A stretch of DNA of 64,000 nucleotides from Lachnospiraceae bacterium. Its GTDB lineage: Bacteria > Bacillota > Clostridia > Lachnospirales > Lachnospiraceae. Every line of letters starts with the position of its first letter. Position 1 is the first letter of the stretch. The notes below the pieces were generated by a model. It ran no database searches. It was not told the origin of the DNA and saw only the letters and a program-made list of their open reading frames with translations. The stretch is from the NCBI GenBank assembly GCA_017442865.1, contig JAFRXK010000023.1:1-64000 (forward strand), given 5' to 3'. The position numbers and the translations under genes are program-made. This document shows, in pieces, positions 54,962 to 64,000 of this stretch.

Positions 54962-55064
54962 AAAGCCCTCCATTTTTCACACACAAATGCATATGCACAA
55001 AAAGATGCTCTCCAGAAAAAGCGAATCTGAAAAACATCTTTTTTAATGCTTATTTATCTTAAGC

Positions 55065-56951
55065 CTATGGCTGTAATTCTCCTGATTCTTCTACAGGTGC
55101 TTCTGTTTCTACCGGTGGCTGCGTCTCCTCTGTAGGTGGCTGCGGTGCCTCTGTAGGCGGCTGTGTCTCCTCCGTAGGCGGCTGCGGTGCCTCTGTAGGC
55201 GGCTGCGTCTCCTCCGTAGGTGGCTGTGGTGCCTCTGTAGGCGGCTGCGGCGCCTGTGTAGGCGGCTGCGGTGCCTGCGTTTCTACAGGAGCAGGTGCAG
55301 TCTCACGTGCCTTTGCCTTTGCTGCCGCAACATCATATGAACCACCGTAAACTATAACATACATTCCCTTGTATGCATACTGGAATACTTTTTCTACTGC
55401 ATCATGCGGCATATTGATACATCCGTGTGAACCGTCTGTAATATAAATATCACCGCCGAATCTGTCTCTCCATGATGCGTCATGCATGCCGATACCGCCA
55501 TTAAAAGGCATCCAGTAGTCTACCGGTGTCTCATAATCCACTCCGTGAAGAATTGCGTTCTTCTTTACATATCTTACAGTAAATACACCGCCCGGAGTAG
55601 CATATCCCTTATCAACGCTTCCCGATACTATCGGACAATCAACAATACGCTGTCCCTGATAATAGAAGAACAAGTGCTGTCCCGTAAGGTCAATCTCTGC
55701 ATAAGTTCCGCCGAAGTTGCTTCCTGCTGCCTGTGTCCTTGTATATGGTATTGAACGCTCTACAGTTGTACAGCTTTTAATATCCTGAACAAGGTATGAG
55801 AACAATGCGTCAACGTCTACCTTCTGTGCTGCAGGAGTCTTAATGTTGATGTATGTTCCGTAGCTTGTTAAGAACTGCGAAGTGCCTGTATACTCTGTAT
55901 ATGCATCGGCAAGCTTTGTCGCATAAATCTGGACTGCATCCTGGTCTACCTGAACATTGTAGTCAGCGTCAACATAGAACCAGTCATGCATCTTGTCTCT
56001 TGTAAGCACCTTGGTCTCTCCGTTAAAATCATATCTTAAAACAGAGTTCATGTATGAATTAAGAGTATTTACCGCATCCTCCATCTTGCCGTTTCCTCCG
56101 GCAGCTGATGCAGTGCTCTCTGTATATGCATCATTCTCGCTTATATCGATATCATCGCTAAAGCCCTTGACTGCGTCTTTAATCTGGCTGCTTACCGCAT
56201 CCTTATTTACATACCTGCCCGGCTGCGGAGAAGAGTAATAAAAGCCGGCTGCGTCTGAATATTCAAGCTTCATATCCTCCGGAATAACTTCATTTACCGA
56301 TAAGGCATCTACAATATTGCCAATCTCTGCATCAAGCTTCTCTTCGTCATATTTCCACAAATCATCTATAGTATAATCATTTGCCTCAGACTGCCCGCCC
56401 AAGGTTCCTGATAAAGCAGTAAATAAATCAAAACTGCTTTCGTCCTCTTCTGACTTAGAAACATTCTTTTTTGCTTTCTTTTTTGCTTTGCTTTCTTCTT
56501 CAGCAGCTGTTTCTGCCTGTGCTTCTATATAATCCTTGAGATTGCATGCATCATTATAAGAAAAATCAATATTCTTACCTTCTATTGTGCCGACCTTCTG
56601 ACCGCCGACCATAACTGAAAGTGAATATTTGTCCGACATATCCTTAAGCATATCTTCAACTTCCTGTAATGACATACCGCTTACATCAATACCATTTATG
56701 GATATTGAAGCATTATTCTTTGCATCCTCAGAAGTACCCTCTGTAGTGTTGCTTTCATCCTCTGCAGAATATGCCGTCGTAGGGTCTACAGACATAGTCT
56801 GTGTTGTCCTGTTCTTCTGCACCAAAAATGCAATCCCGGCAAGAACGCCTGCAAGAACAAGTATTGTCGCAATTGATGTAATAAAAATTGTCTTGAATTT
56901 CTTATCATGCATTTTGTCGGTAAAGCGATACCAAAGCTTCATAAAAAACAT
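55065..56951 (-). CDS. L,D-transpeptidase with proline-rich C-terminal repeats
   Basis: A 628-residue membrane-anchored cell-wall enzyme (YkuD/ErfK fold). N-terminal cytoplasmic stretch and a membrane helix (about 20-45) precede a peptidoglycan-binding-like region (about 80-400). The catalytic domain is near 415-545: [22 protein letters not shown] and [12 protein letters not shown] with the active Cys. About 50 residues of [14 protein letters not shown] heptads follow, ending in VEESGELQP. It cross-links or anchors wall peptides. GAGAGG precedes the ATG. It sits directly downstream of the DUF815 ATPase gene. Confidence 0.93.
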   Translation of the reverse strand: MFFMKLWYRFTDKMHDKKFKTIFITSIATILVLAGVLAGIAFLVQKNRTTQTMSVDPTTAYSAEDESNTTEGTSEDAKNNASISINGIDVSGMSLQEVEDMLKDMSDKYSLSVMVGGQKVGTIEGKNIDFSYNDACNLKDYIEAQAETAAEEESKAKKKAKKNVSKSEEDESSFDLFTALSGTLGGQSEANDYTIDDLWKYDEEKLDAEIGNIVDALSVNEVIPEDMKLEYSDAAGFYYSSPQPGRYVNKDAVSSQIKDAVKGFSDDIDISENDAYTESTASAAGGNGKMEDAVNTLNSYMNSVLRYDFNGETKVLTRDKMHDWFYVDADYNVQVDQDAVQIYATKLADAYTEYTGTSQFLTSYGTYINIKTPAAQKVDVDALFSYLVQDIKSCTTVERSIPYTRTQAAGSNFGGTYAEIDLTGQHLFFYYQGQRIVDCPIVSGSVDKGYATPGGVFTVRYVKKNAILHGVDYETPVDYWMPFNGGIGMHDASWRDRFGGDIYITDGSHGCINMPHDAVEKVFQYAYKGMYVIVYGGSYDVAAAKAKARETAPAPVETQAPQPPTQAPQPPTEAPQPPTEETQPPTEAPQPPTEETQPPTEAPQPPTEETQPPVETEAPVEESGELQP

Positions 56952-56969
56952 ATAGTAAACCTCTCTTCC

Positions 56970-58232
56970 TTATTCCTTTCCCATAAGATATGTTATAAAT
57001 TGTTCTGCTGTTCTGCCTGAAATTCCGCCGTGGCTTAATTCCCACTTGTTAGCTTCAAGTAAAAGCTCATCCTCTGGCATAATAATACCATGTCTTTTTG
57101 CTAATGCAAGTACAATTGCTGCAAATTCCTTTTTATCAGGCTTTCCGAAATAAATAGTTACGCCGAATCTTGCCGCCAGCGACAGCTTCTCCTGAACCGT
57201 GTCCGATTTATGAAGCTCGTCCAGCGATTCTTCCTTGTCGCTGAATTTTTCGCGAATCAGGTGTCGTCTGTTCGAGGTAGCATAAATAAGCACATTCTCC
57301 GGCTTTATCTCCAGCCCACCTTCTATTATAGCCTTTAAATATTTATATTCAATCTCAAATTCCTCAAAAGATAAATCATCCATATATATTATGAATTTAT
57401 AGTTTCTGTTCTTTATCTGAGAAATTACAGATGAAAGGTCTTTAAACTGGTGCTTGTACACCTCTATCATTCTAAGCCCCTGCCCGTAATACTTATGCAG
57501 GATTGCCTTGATGCTTGAAGACTTTCCTGTTCCGCTGTCGCCAAACAGCAGACAGTTGTTTGCCTTTTTACCGTTTATAAATGCTTCCGTATTGTCTATA
57601 AGCTTCTTTTTCTGCAGCTCATAGCCTATAAGGTCGTCAAGATAAACATGCTCAATATTGAGAATAGGCACTATCTGAGCTTTGCCGTCCGTATTTTCTA
57701 TTCGAAATGCCTTATGCAGTCCGAAACGTCCTACTCCATATTTTTTGTAAAAAGCCGCAGTTTCGTCAAGGAATTCATCATCTGAAGCAGTATTGCTAAG
57801 CTTCTCGCTAAGCTCAAGTATATCATTCCTGATACGCTTGTTAAATGCCCTTCCGCCTTCGCCAAAGCACTGATAACCTGTTATGACTTTAAATATATCA
57901 AGTCCCAGCTTTTTGTCAAGCTTATCAAAATCATAATCGAAGAGTTTTCTCATAATATGAAAATCATTTAACACGACATCATTTATACTGCCCTCGACCT
58001 TTCCTCGTATCTCACATGACATGCTGAAGGCATTTTCATGTGTTGCAATGATATATGCCAGAAAGCAGTGCCACAAATTACCCTTAAAGCCGTTAATCTC
58101 AGCAAGATTTACCAGACGGTTTACCACGCTGTATGCAAGCGCAGTCTCATTGCTTTCCTCCATAAGATATATCATATCATCAAGCAGCTGCTGTTCTTCA
58201 ACATCCCTGTAGATTATAAACTGATTCGTCAT
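56970..58232 (-). CDS. DUF815 family AAA-type ATPase
   Basis: A 420-residue protein whose last 260 residues form the DUF815 ATPase. Walker A LLFGDSGTGKSSSIKAIL is at about 230-247, Walker B KFIIYMDDLSFEEFE near 285, sensor ATSNRRHLIRE, and the arginine-rich REKFSDKEESLDELHKSDTVQEKLSLAARFG. The N-terminal 190 residues are a helical extension without assigned function. The family is widespread in Clostridia and has no settled role. It lies between pheA and the L,D-transpeptidase gene. Confidence 0.9.
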   Translation of the reverse strand: MTNQFIIYRDVEEQQLLDDMIYLMEESNETALAYSVVNRLVNLAEINGFKGNLWHCFLAYIIATHENAFSMSCEIRGKVEGSINDVVLNDFHIMRKLFDYDFDKLDKKLGLDIFKVITGYQCFGEGGRAFNKRIRNDILELSEKLSNTASDDEFLDETAAFYKKYGVGRFGLHKAFRIENTDGKAQIVPILNIEHVYLDDLIGYELQKKKLIDNTEAFINGKKANNCLLFGDSGTGKSSSIKAILHKYYGQGLRMIEVYKHQFKDLSSVISQIKNRNYKFIIYMDDLSFEEFEIEYKYLKAIIEGGLEIKPENVLIYATSNRRHLIREKFSDKEESLDELHKSDTVQEKLSLAARFGVTIYFGKPDKKEFAAIVLALAKRHGIIMPEDELLLEANKWELSHGGISGRTAEQFITYLMGKE

Positions 58233-58250
58233 TTTTAAACCTTCTTATCC

Positions 58251-59378
58251 TTAATAATTACCCAGTAATCTAAAATAATTTGATTCTTCTATTACGCCTC
58301 TTAACGCATCTATAACTCTTTCCTCGCCTAAATTTCCCTCAAAATCGAGGAAGAATCTATACTCCCATGAGCGTCCCGGAATCGGTCTGGATTCTATCTT
58401 TGTCATGTTCAGATTGTTAAACATAAAATGCGAAAGCATAGTATATAATGAACCGCTTTCGTGTGAAAGCTCAAAGCAGATGCTTATCTTGTCTGCGTTT
58501 TCAGTATATATCTTTCTGTTAGAAACAATTATGAACCTTGTTATATTTGTATCATTGTCTAATATATCATCTGCAAGCTCTTTAAGTCCGTAAAGCTGTC
58601 CTGCATATCTGCTTGCAATTGCCGCAGACTTCTCATCCTGCATATTGTGTATTCTTTTTGCGCTTACTGCGGTATTCTCGGTTGCTACCTTCTGCCAATG
58701 CTTATGCTCGCTTAAAAATCTGCTGCACTGCATAAAGCCCTGCGGATGTGAATAAACTTTTTCAATTTCAGAAAGGACCGCATTCTCACAGCCTAACAGC
58801 ACATGCTTTACGTCAATATAAACTTCACCGACAATATAATTGTCATAACGTGAAAGCAGGTCATATACATCTGACACAATACCCGCCGAGGAATTTTCAA
58901 TCGGGAGCACCGCATAATCTGCCAGTCCTGCACTTATAGTCTTCATGGCGTCCGCAAATGTAGGCACATGCTTTGCATTTACATCCTCGCCAAAATATTT
59001 TATTGTAGCAGCGTGACTGTAAGCGCCTTCAACTCCCTGATAAACAACTCGTGCATTGTCCTTGTTAATAGCATCAATTCTGTTAAACGGTAAATCAACA
59101 GGCACTCCATACTCTGTCATAAGCTTGTACTGCTTAATCCTGCTGTATGTAATTATCTGCTTGAAAAGCTCCTCAACATATTTTTTCTCGTCATCATCCA
59201 TAATAAACGCCGTTAATGTCTCCAGCTTTTGCATTTCGCGTGTTTTATCAAGCACTTCTTTATTTTTGTCTGCTTTAAATTCTGCAACCTTTGAAATCAG
59301 CTTCATTCTTTCTAAAAAAGCATCCTTTATAGTAAAATCAAGCGAATCAAGCTGGTCTCTTATTTCTGTCAAGTCCAT
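58251..59378 (-). CDS. pheA: Bifunctional chorismate mutase/prephenate dehydratase
   Basis: Converts chorismate to prephenate and then phenylpyruvate. The 375-residue P-protein: chorismate mutase at about 1-85 (LTEIRDQLDSLDFTIKDAFLERMKLISKVAEFK), prephenate dehydratase at about 105-285 (VVYQGVEGAYSHAA, VLPIENSSAGIVSDVYDLL, and NITRFIIVS carrying the TRF motif), and the ACT regulatory domain (SGSLYTMLSHFMFNNLNMTKIESRPIPGRSWEYRFFLDFEG). AGGAGAC precedes the ATG. No T-box or leader peptide was seen. Confidence 0.97.
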   Translation of the reverse strand: MDLTEIRDQLDSLDFTIKDAFLERMKLISKVAEFKADKNKEVLDKTREMQKLETLTAFIMDDDEKKYVEELFKQIITYSRIKQYKLMTEYGVPVDLPFNRIDAINKDNARVVYQGVEGAYSHAATIKYFGEDVNAKHVPTFADAMKTISAGLADYAVLPIENSSAGIVSDVYDLLSRYDNYIVGEVYIDVKHVLLGCENAVLSEIEKVYSHPQGFMQCSRFLSEHKHWQKVATENTAVSAKRIHNMQDEKSAAIASRYAGQLYGLKELADDILDNDTNITRFIIVSNRKIYTENADKISICFELSHESGSLYTMLSHFMFNNLNMTKIESRPIPGRSWEYRFFLDFEGNLGEERVIDALRGVIEESNYFRLLGNY

Positions 59379-59435
59379 AGTTGTCTCCTTTTCGCTGCCC
59401 TGGTCGGCGCAATATTCAGTAATTATTTCTTCAGA

Positions 59436-60245
59436 CTATAATTCTTTGAGCATCTCAAGCATAGTTTTTTTGTACACCGGGTGTACATAATAAGGAGCAA
59501 TCTGTGCCATAGGCTTTAAAACAAACTCCCTGTTTTTCATATCTGCATGAGGAACGGTAAGTCTTTCATTGTATATTATATCATCATCATAAAATATCAG
59601 ATCAAGGTCAAGCGTCCTCGGTCCCCATCTTTTTATTCTTTTACGACCTGCTTCATTCTCAATATTCTGCATTGCATCCAGAAGCTCAAGCGGTTCAAGA
59701 AGCGTCTCAAGCATAATGCAGCCGTTTAGAAAATCAGGCTGGTCCTCTACGCCATAAGGCTTTGTCACTATATAATCAGACACCTTAAGCACCTTGTTTT
59801 GGGCTATGCTGCCAAGCTTTTCAACAGCTTCGTCTATAAGCTGCCTGCTGTCGCCGAGATTTGAACCAAATGCTACATAAGCGGTATGCTTTTTTCTTGT
59901 AATTTCAACAGCTACTGTCTCAAGCGGCATGCCAATAGGCGCCCAGGGCTTTTTGACCTCCACTGTCACCTTTTTTACCGGCTCAAACTGCGTCAAAATC
60001 ATCTCTGCAAGCTTCTCTGCCACAGCTTCAATTAAATTGCAGGTGTTGTCCTGCATCCAGTCAACTATGCTGCGGCACACCCCTGCATAGTTCACAGACT
60101 CATTAATATCATCGCTTACGCCTGCTTTTCTTGTGTCAAGAAAAAGCGCAGCCGATACAACGAACTTCTGTCCGAGCATATTCTCTTCTTCATACACGCC
60201 ATGCTTTGCAAAGCATTCAAGATTAATAATCTTTATCCTGTCCAT
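59436..60245 (-). CDS. folK: Bifunctional dihydroneopterin aldolase / HPPK (FolB-FolK fusion)
   Basis: Two consecutive folate steps in one 269-residue protein. FolB covers about 1-117 (RIKIINLECFAKHGVYEEEN, with VNYAGVCRSIV and EAVAEKLAEMIL). FolK covers about 120-269 (TAYVAFGSNLGDSRQLID, GVEDQPDFLNGCIMLET, RWGPRTLDLDLIFYDD, RLTVPHADMKNREFVL). The ATG at 60245 follows an AAGGG site; a TTG one codon earlier is less likely. Last gene of the folate operon, 70 bases after folP. Confidence 0.96.
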   Translation of the reverse strand: MDRIKIINLECFAKHGVYEEENMLGQKFVVSAALFLDTRKAGVSDDINESVNYAGVCRSIVDWMQDNTCNLIEAVAEKLAEMILTQFEPVKKVTVEVKKPWAPIGMPLETVAVEITRKKHTAYVAFGSNLGDSRQLIDEAVEKLGSIAQNKVLKVSDYIVTKPYGVEDQPDFLNGCIMLETLLEPLELLDAMQNIENEAGRKRIKRWGPRTLDLDLIFYDDDIIYNERLTVPHADMKNREFVLKPMAQIAPYYVHPVYKKTMLEMLKEL

Positions 60246-60314
60246 CAATCATCAACCCTTTTAATAAACTAAAACCTCTTTAATTTAAATTACTTGTCCG
60301 GCTACAGTTCTTTT

Positions 60315-61121
60315 TTAACTCTTAAGCACTGCTTCAGTCATCATAACCGCTCTTTTATTCTGCTTAATATCATGAACCCTTATAAATGAGCAGCCCTTCA
60401 TAACGCCTATGACCGAGGTAGCAATTGTACCTTCAACCCTCTCATCAACAGGCAGGTCAAGTGTTATGCCGATTACCGATTTTCTGCTTGTTCCAAGCAG
60501 CACAGGATAACCGAGCTTCTTAAGCATTTCCAGATGATTAATTATCATAAGATTCTGCTCATAGGTCTTTCCAAAGCCAACGCCCGGGTCAAGTATAAGC
60601 CTGTTATCCGCTATGCCTGCCTTTTTTGCAATATCAACGCACTCTTTTAAATCCTGCAGCACATCATCAAGGTAATCCTCATAAACTGCTTCTTTCCTGT
60701 TGTGCATAAGGCAGCATGCCACACCGCTTTTTGCAGCTTCAACAGCCAGCCTGTCATCATATTTAAGGCCCCAGATATCATTGAGCATATCAGCCCCTTG
60801 AGAAAATGCCGCCTTAAAAACCTCTGATTTGTATGTATCAATCGAAACCGGTATATCAAACCTTGCTTTAATTGCGGCGATAGCAGGCGCAACCCTCTCT
60901 ATCTCCTCGCTGTCTGAAAGCAGCGTATAGCCCGGTCTTGTTGATTCTCCTCCCACATCAATAATGTCTGCGCCATCAGCAATCATCTCTTCAACATGGT
61001 ACAAAATCGAATCCCTGGTATTCCATCTGCCGCCATCCGAAAAAGAATCCGGCGTAACATTTAATATGCCCATGATGTATGTATGATTTCCGGTGTCAAA
61101 ATGCCTTCCGCCAATTATCAT
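60315..61121 (-). CDS. folP: Dihydropteroate synthase
   Basis: Joins p-aminobenzoate and dihydropterin pyrophosphate; the target of sulfonamides. The 268-residue protein has TYIMGILNVTPDSFSDGG (14-31), DIIDVGGESTRPGY (55-68), IPVSIDTYKSEV, DPGVGFGKTYEQN and SRKSVIG. The ATG overlaps the stop of the HD-domain gene by four bases (ATGA), so the two are coupled. The sulfonamide-contact loops look ordinary. Confidence 0.97.
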   Translation of the reverse strand: MIIGGRHFDTGNHTYIMGILNVTPDSFSDGGRWNTRDSILYHVEEMIADGADIIDVGGESTRPGYTLLSDSEEIERVAPAIAAIKARFDIPVSIDTYKSEVFKAAFSQGADMLNDIWGLKYDDRLAVEAAKSGVACCLMHNRKEAVYEDYLDDVLQDLKECVDIAKKAGIADNRLILDPGVGFGKTYEQNLMIINHLEMLKKLGYPVLLGTSRKSVIGITLDLPVDERVEGTIATSVIGVMKGCSFIRVHDIKQNKRAVMMTEAVLKS

Positions 61122-61756
61122 ATCTTTAATTCCTTATTTTTTCTTGCTTCGCTCCACTTGCAGCTGTCCCACGCCCTGCATTTAAAGCAGAGCCTTGATT
61201 CATCATCGGCAAGCTTTATTATCCTTCTAAGTGCTTCCCTGTCCGTTTTACTGTCTGCGCCATTTGCAGAAACTTCTGATGCCTCGGCTCCGCCTGCACC
61301 ATTTGCAGGAACTTCTGATATCTCGGCACCACCTGCACCATTTGCAGAAACTTCTGATGCCTTGGCTGCGCCTGCGCCATTTGCAGAAACTTCTGATGCC
61401 TCGGCTCCGCTCCTGTGTCCGGTAACAGCATATAAAATAACCTCTGCCTCTTCCTCATTAAAGCCGCATACTGCAAGAATATCCGCCGCAATCGCGGCTC
61501 CGGCCCTGTCATGCGGAATGCCTGATTCATACTGCGCCGCCCTGCCTATATCATGCAGCAGTGCCGCCGCATAAATCAGCTCCTTATCAAGCCCGCTATT
61601 CTCCTCAAGCGCATGTATGTAAGCAATACGCGCAACATCTAAGAGATGATTCAAATCATGCCGGCAGTATATTCTGTCAGCCTCGTAATGCCCGATTTTA
61701 TCTAATTCACTGCAAAATCCTTCATCTGAAAGGATATTATCTATTCTTCTCATCAT
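61118..61756 (-). CDS. HD-domain protein with in-frame repeat insertion, folate operon
   Basis: A 212-residue protein with an HD phosphohydrolase fold: [34 protein letters not shown] and [14 protein letters not shown], then GHRSG, with the distal Asp in [12 protein letters not shown]. Inside, after GHRSG, four 13-residue units ([13 protein letters not shown] type) are inserted, corresponding to 39-bp tandem repeats at 61262-61417. Three Cys near the end ([10 protein letters not shown]) may bind metal. It lies between folE and folP with overlaps on both sides, suggesting a nucleotide or pterin phosphohydrolase role in folate synthesis, which is inference. Confidence 0.85.
   Translation of the reverse strand: MMRRIDNILSDEGFCSELDKIGHYEADRIYCRHDLNHLLDVARIAYIHALEENSGLDKELIYAAALLHDIGRAAQYESGIPHDRAGAAIAADILAVCGFNEEEAEVILYAVTGHRSGAEASEVSANGAGAAKASEVSANGAGGAEISEVPANGAGGAEASEVSANGADSKTDREALRRIIKLADDESRLCFKCRAWDSCKWSEARKNKELKI
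61262..61417. repeat. 39-bp coding tandem repeat
   Basis: ATTTGCAGAAACTTCTGAT (or a close variant) begins at 61262, 61301, 61340 and 61379, an exact 39-base period. The reading frame is kept, giving 13 residues per unit. Confidence 0.9.
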
Positions 61757-62307
61757 TTTTTTATCATTCTGAAAACTCTGTCGCAGAGTGTATCATCCTC
61801 TTCAAATACGCCTCTGGCGATATATGTCATGGTCTTCGTACCCGGCTTCTTAATGCCGCGCATGCTCATGCACATATGCTCCGCTTCTATAATGACAAGT
61901 ACTCCCTTCGGCTGTAAATTCTCCATAACAGCATCTGCAATCTGCTCAGTGAGCTTCTCCTGTATCTGCGCCCTCTTTGCAAATGCGTCAACTGTTCTGG
62001 CAAGCTTGCTCAAGCCTACAACCTTGCCGTCAGAAATATATGCTATATGAACCTCGCCAAAAAAAGGAAGCAAGTGATGCTCGCACATAGAATAAAATGG
62101 TATGTCCTTTTCCAAAACCAGCTCACTGCCAGGAGTGCTGAAGGTCTTAGATAAGTGTTCCTTAACCTCTTCGTCATTTCCACCGAATATCTCCTCGCAC
62201 ATTCTGCCGATTCTTCCCGGCGTTGCAACAAGACCTTCCCTGTCCGGGTCTTCACCGATTGCCTCTAAAATCATGCGTACTGCAGCTTCAATTTTTTTCT
62301 TGTCCAT
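61753..62307 (-). CDS. folE: GTP cyclohydrolase I
   Basis: First step of folate synthesis, GTP to dihydroneopterin triphosphate. The 184-residue protein has [25 protein letters not shown], the zinc-binding [14 protein letters not shown] (about 72-85) and [15 protein letters not shown] with the second Cys. Length is typical of the type IA enzyme. AAGGAGATAGTTA precedes the ATG. The gene overlaps the end of folC by about 20 bases and the start of the HD gene by four. Confidence 0.97.
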   Translation of the reverse strand: MDKKKIEAAVRMILEAIGEDPDREGLVATPGRIGRMCEEIFGGNDEEVKEHLSKTFSTPGSELVLEKDIPFYSMCEHHLLPFFGEVHIAYISDGKVVGLSKLARTVDAFAKRAQIQEKLTEQIADAVMENLQPKGVLVIIEAEHMCMSMRGIKKPGTKTMTYIARGVFEEDDTLCDRVFRMIKK

Positions 62308-63586
62308 TAACTATCTCCTTAATACTACCAATATAACTTAATGAGCCGAATGCAATAACAACTCCGTCTTTGCCGGCAGCCTCTATCGCATCATCCACAG
62401 CCTGTTTAAATGTATCCTCTGCTTTTACACCCTTACAGTATGCCGATACACACTTTGCAAGCTTAACAGCATCAAGCGCCCTTTTATTATCAGGCGTAAC
62501 GGTATATACCTTATCCGCTAAAGGTACCATAAGCTCTGCCACTTTGTCAAACTCTTTATCGGCTAACACTCCCATTATATATACTAATTTTCTATTTGTA
62601 AAATACATTTTTACTGTCTGTTTAAGCTTTGCGGCTGCATCAGGGTTATGCGCTCCGTCAATAATAAAAAGCGGATTTTGCATAATCGGTTCAAATCTTC
62701 CGCAGATAACACTATTTTTAATGCCTTCCCTGATTGCCCTTGCAGAAATATTCACGCCTTTTTTTCTTAATGCCAATACTGTTTCAACAGCCACCGCTGC
62801 ATTTGCCGCCTGATATGCCCCTAAAAGCCCCGTTGTAAGCCTTTTAAACCGCTTATAGGTAAATATAAGCCTGTTACTGTTTTCGTCGAAATACGCCGAA
62901 TCTACAGCCCTTCTGACATCACATAACGTGAGCGTGGCATTCTTCTCTTCACAAATATCCTTAATAACCTTATTAACCTTCTCATTCTGGTCATAAAGAA
63001 CCACGGCAGAGCCATCCTTAATAATTCCGCCCTTCTGGTAGGCTATTTTTTCAATCGTATCACCGAGATACTGCATATGGTCCATGTCGATTGATGTAAG
63101 CACGCAGACCTTTGTGCCCGAAATAACATTTGTGGCATCCTCCCTGCCGCCCATTCCGGTCTCAATGACCGCAAAATCACAGCAGCCTTCCGCAAAATAA
63201 TAAAATGCAGCGGCAGTCTCCATTTCGAAAATCGTCGGATGACTATGTCCCTGCGCCTTCATATCGCGGCATACCGCTATAATACGTGTCATAAGCCTTT
63301 CATATTCCGCAGCTGTAATCTCTTTTCCCGATATTACATATTTCTCTGTCTCTGAAAAGACACATGGTGAGGTGTATGTCCCGGTCTTGAATCCTGCAGC
63401 ATTTAATATTGAAGAAATGTATGCAATTGTGGAGCCCTTTCCGTTCGTCCCCGCAACGTGGATGAATTTTAGCTTCCTTTCAGGATTGCCCAGCCTGTAT
63501 AAAAGCTCTCTCATAGTATCAAGCCCAAGAACTATCCCCATTTTGGATACATTCTTCAGGTAATTATTAATTTCACTGCAATTCAT
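62288..63586 (-). CDS. folC: Folylpolyglutamate synthase / dihydrofolate synthase
   Basis: Adds glutamate to dihydropteroate and folates. The 432-residue protein has the ATP-binding [15 protein letters not shown] (about 44-58), the omega loop [15 protein letters not shown], and [45 protein letters not shown] with the carbamylated Lys, and [24 protein letters not shown] precedes the ATG. It opens the folate operon. No THF riboswitch was found in the 120 bases upstream. Confidence 0.97.
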   Translation of the reverse strand: MNCSEINNYLKNVSKMGIVLGLDTMRELLYRLGNPERKLKFIHVAGTNGKGSTIAYISSILNAAGFKTGTYTSPCVFSETEKYVISGKEITAAEYERLMTRIIAVCRDMKAQGHSHPTIFEMETAAAFYYFAEGCCDFAVIETGMGGREDATNVISGTKVCVLTSIDMDHMQYLGDTIEKIAYQKGGIIKDGSAVVLYDQNEKVNKVIKDICEEKNATLTLCDVRRAVDSAYFDENSNRLIFTYKRFKRLTTGLLGAYQAANAAVAVETVLALRKKGVNISARAIREGIKNSVICGRFEPIMQNPLFIIDGAHNPDAAAKLKQTVKMYFTNRKLVYIMGVLADKEFDKVAELMVPLADKVYTVTPDNKRALDAVKLAKCVSAYCKGVKAEDTFKQAVDDAIEAAGKDGVVIAFGSLSYIGSIKEIVNGQEKN

Positions 63587-63640
63587 AAAACATGTTCCTT
63601 TCGCTGCACTTTTAATTTATGCGCAATAAAAGCTTAAAAC

Positions 63641-63658
63641 TGAAAAGGCACCTTTTCA
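63641..63658. promoter_or_regulatory. Short palindrome upstream of folC
   Basis: TGAAAAGG and CCTTTTCA flank two bases, an 18-base symmetric site 55 bases before folC. It could be an operator or a small hairpin in the leader. Confidence 0.3.
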
Positions 63659-63676
63659 TCATTTTTTTCTAAAGTA

Positions 63677-63698
63677 ATACCCTCCTGTCGGAGGGTAT
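63677..63698 (-). terminator. Terminator of codY
   Basis: ATACCCTCC pairs with GGAGGGTAT around TGTC, directly after the codY stop and followed on the minus strand by TACTTTAG. Confidence 0.6.
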
Positions 63699-63705
63699 CA
63701 CCATT

Positions 63706-64000
63706 CTAATTATTCATTTTAATCTTTTTTAACTCGTCAAATACAACGTCATTCAGTACCTTGATATAAGTACCCTTCATGCCTGAGGAGCGGGATTCTA
63801 TAACTCCGGCGCTCTCAAACTTTCTCAGTGCATTCACAATTACCGACCTTGTAATGCCGACCCTGTCTGCAATCTTGCTTGCTACAAGAATGCCCTCGCT
63901 TCCTCCGAGCTCTTCAAATATATGCTGTATTGCCTCAAGCTCAGAAAATGATAATGTGCTGATGGCAGATTTAACAATATGAACCTTTCTGCTCTCTTCC
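63706..64000 (-). CDS. codY: CodY, C-terminal part (runs off the window)
   Basis: The last 97 codons of the GTP- and branched-chain-amino-acid-sensing global repressor. Visible are [40 protein letters not shown] and [20 protein letters not shown], the winged helix-turn-helix of CodY, then [20 protein letters not shown] and the stop at 63706. The N-terminal GAF sensor lies outside. This gene controls nutrient and stationary-phase genes in Firmicutes. Confidence 0.95.
   Translation of the reverse strand, partial: EESRKVHIVKSAISTLSFSELEAIQHIFEELGGSEGILVASKIADRVGITRSVIVNALRKFESAGVIESRSSGMKGTYIKVLNDVVFDELKKIKMNN

Noticed and set aside
60315-63706. THF riboswitch expected before the folate operon
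   Set aside because: The leader before folC lacks the conserved THF riboswitch core; only a short palindrome is seen.

Overview
The window looks like chromosome from a spore-forming, low-to-mid G+C Firmicute, most probably a gut Lachnospiraceae. The grounds are intact spoIVA and sigK, a codY end, Firmicutes-type Shine-Dalgarno sites before most genes, families typical of that group (DUF6062, DUF1848, the CxxxxC-H-C lipoprotein, the 70-residue MFGKKKTK protein), and a secreted GH95 alpha-L-fucosidase. The genus cannot be fixed from the sequence alone. Most genes are on the minus strand.

Layout. 1-5.7 kb: alaS, a small membrane protein, a surface SGNH hydrolase and rnhA. 5.7-7.7 kb: an alpha/beta-hydrolase remnant, spoIVA and tRNA-Thr(CGU). 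7.7-16.7 kb: a DUF3006 protein, a membrane-anchored protein, then a peptide-sensing/export type module (FtsX-like permease, ATPase, histidine kinase, response regulator). Two nuclease genes interrupt this module: an intact zinc-finger/PD-(D/E)XK gene between regulator and kinase, and an Uma2 pseudogene between kinase and ATPase. 16.8-19.1 kb: decayed Cys-rich sequence, purC and three palindromic repeats. 19.1-27.1 kb: an ABC importer (ATPase and permease) whose likely binding lipoprotein lies 5.4 kb away, with sigK, malQ, a voltage-gated-type K+ channel, HD, GNAT and nitroreductase genes between. 27.2-29.6 kb: ECF sigma factor, anti-sigma-like protein and DUF4349 lipoprotein. 29.8-33.7 kb: the fucosidase. 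33.7-39.6 kb: a structured repeat, DUF6062, AIM24-like, MATE and a three-gene ABC-2 exporter. 39.7-45.2 kb: a Rel enzyme with a degenerate hydrolase site, a lipoprotein and an EF-G paralogue with altered G motifs. 45.4-48 kb: tyrA-aroA. 48-53.3 kb: lipoprotein, serine acetyltransferase, DUF1848, YebC, a 90-bp tandem repeat with a long palindrome, and MazF. 53.4-59.4 kb: NAD(P)HX repair enzyme, L,D-transpeptidase, DUF815 ATPase and pheA. 59.4-63.6 kb: folate operon folC-folE-HD-folP-folBK. 63.7 kb to the end: the C-terminus of codY.

How genes work together. tyrA, aroA and pheA supply aromatic amino acids. The five-gene folate operon covers GTP to folylpolyglutamate except for a few steps. The sigma/anti-sigma/lipoprotein trio is a cell-envelope response unit. 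The response regulator probably still drives the ABC genes through 11-bp direct repeats in front of the ATPase gene, even though the operon has been split. No phage, CRISPR array, insertion sequence or complete defence island was recognised. The most unusual material is the twice-invaded regulatory/ABC module, the palindromic and tandem repeat families, and the two translation/stringency proteins (Rel and EF-G-like) with changed catalytic motifs.
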